Assembly (NCBI GenBank): GCA_030679615.1 | Contig: JAUXSJ010000321.1 | Span: forward strand, 1-10,309 | DNA from: Parachlamydiaceae bacterium | GTDB lineage: Bacteria > Chlamydiota > Chlamydiia > Chlamydiales > Parachlamydiaceae | DNA length: 10,309 nucleotides | Reading direction: 5' to 3' | Shown: in pieces, positions 7,771-10,309 of the stretch | Layout of the letters: every line of letters starts with the position of its first letter | How positions within the stretch are numbered: position 1 is the stretch's first letter | Made by a program: the position numbers and the translations under genes | Notes under the pieces: generated by a model | Databases searched by the model: none | Seen by the model: the letters and a program-made list of their open reading frames with translations, nothing else | Told to the model about the DNA's origin: nothing

Positions 7771-7831
7771 AGGCGTCAGCACCAATGGTATTAAGTTAAA
7801 AAATTTTTTATTATTATTTGAGGCGTAAGCA
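7771..7831 (+). repeat. Short direct repeat AGGCGTnAGCA
   Basis: AGGCGTCAGCA (7771-7781) and AGGCGTAAGCA (7821-7831) match at 10 of 11 positions, 50 bp apart. The first copy follows GCCAC and looks like half of a GC-rich hairpin whose second half is absent. This would fit a junction where one repeat was truncated by another. The truncation is a guess. Confidence 0.55.
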
Positions 7832-7840
7832 TAAAATGCC

Positions 7841-7853
7841 GTCCTTTCAGGAC
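7841..7853 (+). repeat. Mini-hairpin GTCCT-TTC-AGGAC
   Basis: A perfect 5-bp stem with a 3-nt loop, the first of a series of small hairpins with very short loops in this region. Confidence 0.6.
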
Positions 7854-7884
7854 TCGATGATTATTTTACGTTTACCCAGGCCTC

Positions 7885-8059
7885 CGCTTCGCTTCGACCT
7901 AGGCTATGAAATGCCGGCCCGTTGGGCCTGAAGGATTTTAGCTTTGAGTGTGATATTTTTAAAGTGTTTAAACTTACATGATTAAGATCAATTTATTCTA
8001 AGCAAGAATCCTTCAGGCCCAGCGGGTCGGCATTTCATAGCCTAGGTCGAAGCGAAGCG
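7885..8059. repeat. 53-bp inverted repeat with 69-nt loop
   Basis: Arms 7885-7937 and 8007-8059 are complementary at 51 of 53 positions. The two exceptions are G7917/T8027 and T7922/G8022, which are both G-U wobbles in a plus-strand RNA, so the RNA stem is unbroken. Each arm contains a smaller triloop hairpin: GGCCC-GTT-GGGCC at 7916-7928 and GGCCC-AGC-GGGTC at 8016-8028. It also carries the palindrome CCTAGG and a CGCTTCGCTTCG end. Such long arms would form a stable RNA hairpin or DNA cruciform. Confidence 0.95.
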
Positions 8060-8142
8060 CAATGTCATCAACTTAAAGAAATTTGTGTGTAATTGCAGCC
8101 CTTCAGGTTAATGCTAAGTGTCATTTAAAACACCTCAAGAAG

Positions 8143-8202
8143 GTAATCAGGCCGTCCCGGCCTGATAGCCAAAATAGATTCAGGCCGGGACGGCCTGATT
8201 AC
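8143..8202. repeat. Perfect 23-bp GC-rich inverted repeat with nested hairpins
   Basis: Arms 8143-8165 and 8180-8202 are perfectly complementary with a 14-nt loop. Each arm is itself a hairpin: AGGCCG-TCC-CGGCCT (8149-8163) and AGGCCG-GGA-CGGCCT (8182-8196). The locus can therefore form one long stem or two short ones. No T-tract follows, so it is not a classical terminator. Confidence 0.95.
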
Positions 8203-8209
8203 GCATACG

Positions 8210-8228
8210 CCCAGGGCATCGTCTTGGG
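8210..8228 (+). repeat. Triloop hairpin CCCAGGGC-ATC-GTCTTGGG
   Basis: An 8-bp stem with a 3-nt loop. Two of the pairs (8214/8224 and 8216/8222) are G-U only when the plus strand is transcribed; on the other strand they would be A-C mismatches. Confidence 0.75.
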
Positions 8229-8292
8229 TAAATTGAAAATAAAATAACAGACTGAAGGGCTGCAATTGTATATAAATTTTTTTAAGTTAACA

Positions 8293-8339
8293 CCATTGGG
8301 CTTTAGCCTTGGGTTGTTTTTGCAGGCTTTAGCCTGCAA
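8293..8339 (+). repeat. Two tandem GGCTTTAGCC-type hairpins at the element's right end
   Basis: GGGCT-TT-AGCCT (8298-8309, one G-U pair, extendable through CCA 8293-8295 with TGG 8310-8312) is followed by TTGCAGGCT-TT-AGCCTGCAA (8320-8339, nine perfect pairs nominally closing on TT; the outer pairs are the realistic stem). The shared core CTTTAGCC makes them variants of one small repeat unit of REP-like appearance. Confidence 0.75.
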
Positions 8340-8422
8340 GTCCAGTTAAAGTTTATTATAGAAAAAATTTTACTCAGTCCAAATTACAATGTAGGCATGA
8401 GGCACGCCTGACTTCTTTCTCA

Positions 8423-8452
8423 AAAAAAGTCTTTTGCTATCTTGACTTTTTT
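8423..8452. terminator. Bidirectional terminator-like hairpin between convergent genes
   Basis: AAAAAAGTC (8423-8431) and GACTTTTTT (8444-8452) form a 9-bp stem with a 12-nt loop. Because the arms are an A run and a T run, either strand yields a hairpin ending in a U tract. It lies 29 nt past the stop of the minus-strand gene and could also end transcripts coming from the plus-strand gene after they cross the repeat element. The stem has only two G-C pairs, so efficiency is uncertain. Confidence 0.5.
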
Positions 8453-8481
8453 AGAATTTGCTAAGTTGACAGTATTAAACG

Positions 8482-10309
8482 TTAGTTATCTGTAATTGAG
8501 AGTTCCGTATCAGGTGAATACCCAAGTTCTTTAATATCTATTAAAAAGTTATTTTTATTAAAATCATTAATTATTTCATTCAGGCCATCAATCCATAATT
8601 TAAGGATAGCTCCTTGATTTTTTTCGCCAAAAGAACCTTTATAAAGTAATTCCGATAACAATTTTGCATAATATATTTTTTTATGCATTTTCATCCATGA
8701 AGTAAAGCCAGGAATAAAAGTTGTTAATATTTCATAAAATTTTGAAAGATCATACGAATTCTCACGTAAACAAGTAGCATGGATAAATACAATTTGAAAT
8801 ACAGCGTTAAAATTATTTTCTTTAAACCATTGGAACTCATCACTCGACATTAATTCTGTGGGAAAAATTTTTGCTTTAAAAGTTTCATGAACCATGTCTA
8901 AAATGAGCAACTGTGCTTTTGTTTTTTCATTAATATTTTCATCCGTAAATCGGTGTTTTAAATTAAATAAAAAACAAAATAAGGTATTAATATATGTTTG
9001 AGTGTTATTCATGTTACAATTAACTAACAAATCATGGTAAAAGTTATTCAAAGAAATTAAATAATCATCATTATTTTTAGTTGTGTAAAAAAAGTTAATA
9101 ATTAATTCATAATTTAATCTAATGTTATTTTCTAAGGTGCAAAATTTATTTTTTAGATTTTCAGTTAAAAGTAATTTTTGAGAGTTGTCATTTTGTATAA
9201 AAAAATAATTGAGTTTTAATTCTGTAACCAAAATGCATTCGATTATGCTCCAAATTGATTTTTGATTAGTTGGGTTGACTTCATTTAAAAATTCTTCAAT
9301 TAACTCATGAAATAAATTTATTTTTAATTGATTAAGTTCGCGTTGATCAGGATTGTTTGATTTTGGTTTTATAAGTTTGATAAAATTAAGGATTAATTCA
9401 TACGAGCTTAAATAATCAATATCGTTCTTTGAAACTGGACAATTCATTTTAAATTTTCTTAGTTCGATTATTTTGACAGTATAAAGAAGCTTCATGATTT
9501 CGTTCATATGAAACTTAAAATAATTTGGGATTTTTGCTTCAATTAACTCAATAATTATAGTAAGTATTTTAATTCTAGATTTTGTATGATTTATAAAAAC
9601 AAAAAATATATCTTCATTATTTATGTCTTTTAATATTGACATTAAAAATTCTTCTTGTTTTTTTAAGAAATAAGCAAGGATTGTTTTTCTGTTTTCAAGC
9701 CAAATTTGAGTTGATTTTTGATTATTATTTGTACTTTCATTGTTTGTAAGTAAAAATAATAATTCTAGGAGAATATTTGATTTGATTTGATTATTAATAG
9801 GAAATATAAAGCATGCATCAATAATTTTTTTATATATAGGAATAAAATTTTTAAGGCTTTTTATCCTATTTAAATTCTCCAGTTCTTTAACACAATTAAT
9901 GCACATGTAAATATTATACTGATAGGTTTCGTTTATAATCGATGAAGGTTCTTCAGCAGGATACTGTAAATATTTATTAATGGTATCTAAAAGGGCTTTT
10001 TCTTTAACAGACTTAGTTAAATTTAGATGTACAATAGTTGGTCTCTCGAAGTTAAAGAAACCTATGTATGTCGCTAGTTCGAACTGTTTGTCATTTTTTT
10101 TGCGAAAATAGTTAGCATTAATTAAATCCACAAAAAAATTATTTGTAACAGTTGTATTAATGGAATTAATATAATAGTTATTATTATTTAATGATTTTGA
10201 AAATTCAATTCTTGGATAATTTAGTTCGTGAAATAATTGTATTAAATTTAAAAAATCAACATTTTTTATTTTTTCGTCTTTATTTACAGCTAAATTGACA
10301 ACTTTTGAA
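8482..10309 (-). CDS. Unrecognised large AT-rich gene for an alpha-helical protein, 5' end beyond the window
   Basis: I do not recognise this family. The stop is TAA at 8484-8482. A GTG at 10131 could be read as a start, giving 549 residues, but the same frame has no stop and no ATG from there to the window edge. The upstream codons read plausibly as protein (for example LIQLFHELNYPRIEF), so the gene almost certainly begins outside; 608 residues are visible. The protein is rich in Asn, Lys, Ile, Leu and Phe. It appears built of amphipathic helices with Asn-rich loops, which could suggest a HEAT/ARM-like solenoid, although no repeat consensus was found. There is no membrane segment or catalytic motif. 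Base composition is clearly lower in GC than hflX or radC (several 60-base lines fall below 20%), which suggests recent acquisition or fast divergence. A host-directed effector is possible but unsupported. It is convergent with the secreted-protein gene. Confidence 0.85.
   Translation of the reverse strand, partial: SKVVNLAVNKDEKIKNVDFLNLIQLFHELNYPRIEFSKSLNNNNYYINSINTTVTNNFFVDLINANYFRKKNDKQFELATYIGFFNFERPTIVHLNLTKSVKEKALLDTINKYLQYPAEEPSSIINETYQYNIYMCINCVKELENLNRIKSLKNFIPIYKKIIDACFIFPINNQIKSNILLELLFLLTNNESTNNNQKSTQIWLENRKTILAYFLKKQEEFLMSILKDINNEDIFFVFINHTKSRIKILTIIIELIEAKIPNYFKFHMNEIMKLLYTVKIIELRKFKMNCPVSKNDIDYLSSYELILNFIKLIKPKSNNPDQRELNQLKINLFHELIEEFLNEVNPTNQKSIWSIIECILVTELKLNYFFIQNDNSQKLLLTENLKNKFCTLENNIRLNYELIINFFYTTKNNDDYLISLNNFYHDLLVNCNMNNTQTYINTLFCFLFNLKHRFTDENINEKTKAQLLILDMVHETFKAKIFPTELMSSDEFQWFKENNFNAVFQIVFIHATCLRENSYDLSKFYEILTTFIPGFTSWMKMHKKIYYAKLLSELLYKGSFGEKNQGAILKLWIDGLNEIINDFNKNNFLIDIKELGYSPDTELSITDN

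Larger units (their letters stand above)
8070..8288. repeat. 37-bp inverted repeat bounding the right half of the element
   Basis: Arms 8070-8106 and 8252-8288 match in inverted orientation at 32 of 37 positions. All five mismatches (8078/8280, 8085/8273, 8087/8271, 8089/8269, 8090/8268) are G-U pairs in plus-strand RNA. The inner 16 bp (AATTGCAGCCCTTCAG and complement) are perfect. It encloses the 23-bp inverted repeat and the 8210-8228 hairpin. Its right arm overlaps the terminal repeat of the whole element, so alternative folds compete. Confidence 0.9.
7782..8299. mobile_element. Composite MITE/REP-like element with imperfect terminal inverted repeats
   Basis: The two ends are related in inverted orientation: 7782-7806 (CCAATGGTATTAAGTT then A/T) matches the complement of 8274-8299 (CCAATGGTGTTAACTT then A/T) with two substitutions and one single-base gap. 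A third, diverged copy of the end sequence lies inside in direct orientation at about 8060-8084 (CAATGTCATCAACTTAAAG). The roughly 518-bp interior has three large inverted repeats and multiple mini-hairpins but no transposase. I could not identify a target-site duplication. The internal end copy suggests two smaller elements joined or nested, roughly 7782-8069 and 8070-8299. It could equally be a structured RNA or 3'-UTR region. The repeats are seen directly; mobility is inferred. Confidence 0.6.
7756..8481. other. Repeat-rich non-coding region between convergent genes
   Basis: These 726 bases hold no credible gene. Most of the stretch is nested inverted repeats and small hairpins, listed separately, and it ends in a two-way terminator-like hairpin. 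GC content is locally far higher than in the flanking genes. The 8340-8420 part is AT-rich apart from a small AGGC/GCCT hairpin (8393-8409). Convergent gene ends are a usual refuge for REP-like and MITE-like repeats. Confidence 0.85.

Noticed and set aside
7836..7931. A 31-codon plus-strand ORF starting ATGCCGTCC inside the repeat element
   Set aside because: It lies entirely within hairpin sequence, has no ribosome binding site, and its second half is repeated in inverted form in the 53-bp arm. The open frame is most simply a by-product of the repeat.
7756..8340. CRISPR array or tandem-repeat interpretation of the repeat-rich region
   Set aside because: Repeats are inverted and of varied length rather than regularly spaced identical direct repeats with unique spacers; no cas gene is in the window.
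8393..8409. AGGC/GCCT hairpin as a terminator for the minus-strand gene
   Set aside because: The stem is only four pairs with a 9-nt loop and has no U tract; the hairpin at 8423-8452 is a much better candidate.
10129..10131. GTG as the start of the minus-strand unknown gene
   Set aside because: The frame continues without a stop to the window edge and the upstream codons look like normal protein, so this GTG is probably internal.

Overview
The window looks like chromosomal DNA of an AT-rich chlamydia-like bacterium, probably an amoeba-associated Parachlamydiales member. This rests on the low GC content, on a PhnP-like metallo-beta-lactamase-fold gene directly followed by hflX (the same two genes are neighbours in Chlamydia, as recalled, not searched), and on protein style. 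The assignment is an inference of moderate strength.

Layout. (1) 1-1393, minus strand: comM/yifB, the AAA+ branch-migration helicase of natural transformation, with its C-terminus beyond the left edge. (2) 1394-2050: a non-coding divergent region holding a long imperfect inverted repeat (1678-1858) and a plausible promoter (1954-1982). (3) 2051-5451, plus strand: a tight four-gene run with gaps of 5, 7 and 2 nt. It encodes a single-pass membrane protein of unknown function, a PhnP-like hydrolase, the ribosome-associated GTPase HflX, and RadC. (4) 5620-7755, plus strand: a secreted 711-residue protein with eight Trp-containing repeats (probably a beta-propeller), two IPT/TIG domains and a fibronectin-III-like end. 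(5) 7756-8481: a 726-base non-coding region between convergent genes, packed with nested inverted repeats and small GC-rich hairpins. It ends in a two-way terminator-like hairpin. (6) 8482-10309, minus strand: an unrecognised, very AT-rich gene for a helical Asn/Lys/Ile-rich protein. Its reading frame stays open to the right edge, so its true start lies outside the window.

How the genes relate. The four-gene run mixes housekeeping functions (ribosome rescue, hydrolase, putative DNA repair) and is probably one transcript. The divergent comM and the distal radC are both DNA-processing genes, but nothing in the sequence shows that they act together. The secreted propeller/TIG protein has its own upstream region and appears separately transcribed.

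The most unusual part is 7756-8340. A roughly 518-bp element with imperfect terminal inverted repeats contains a 53-bp, a 37-bp and a 23-bp inverted repeat plus about eight mini-hairpins. All ten imperfect pairs I counted in its internal stems are G-U wobbles if the plus strand is transcribed, which is the direction of read-through from the gene ending at 7755. No complete novel multi-gene system is evident.
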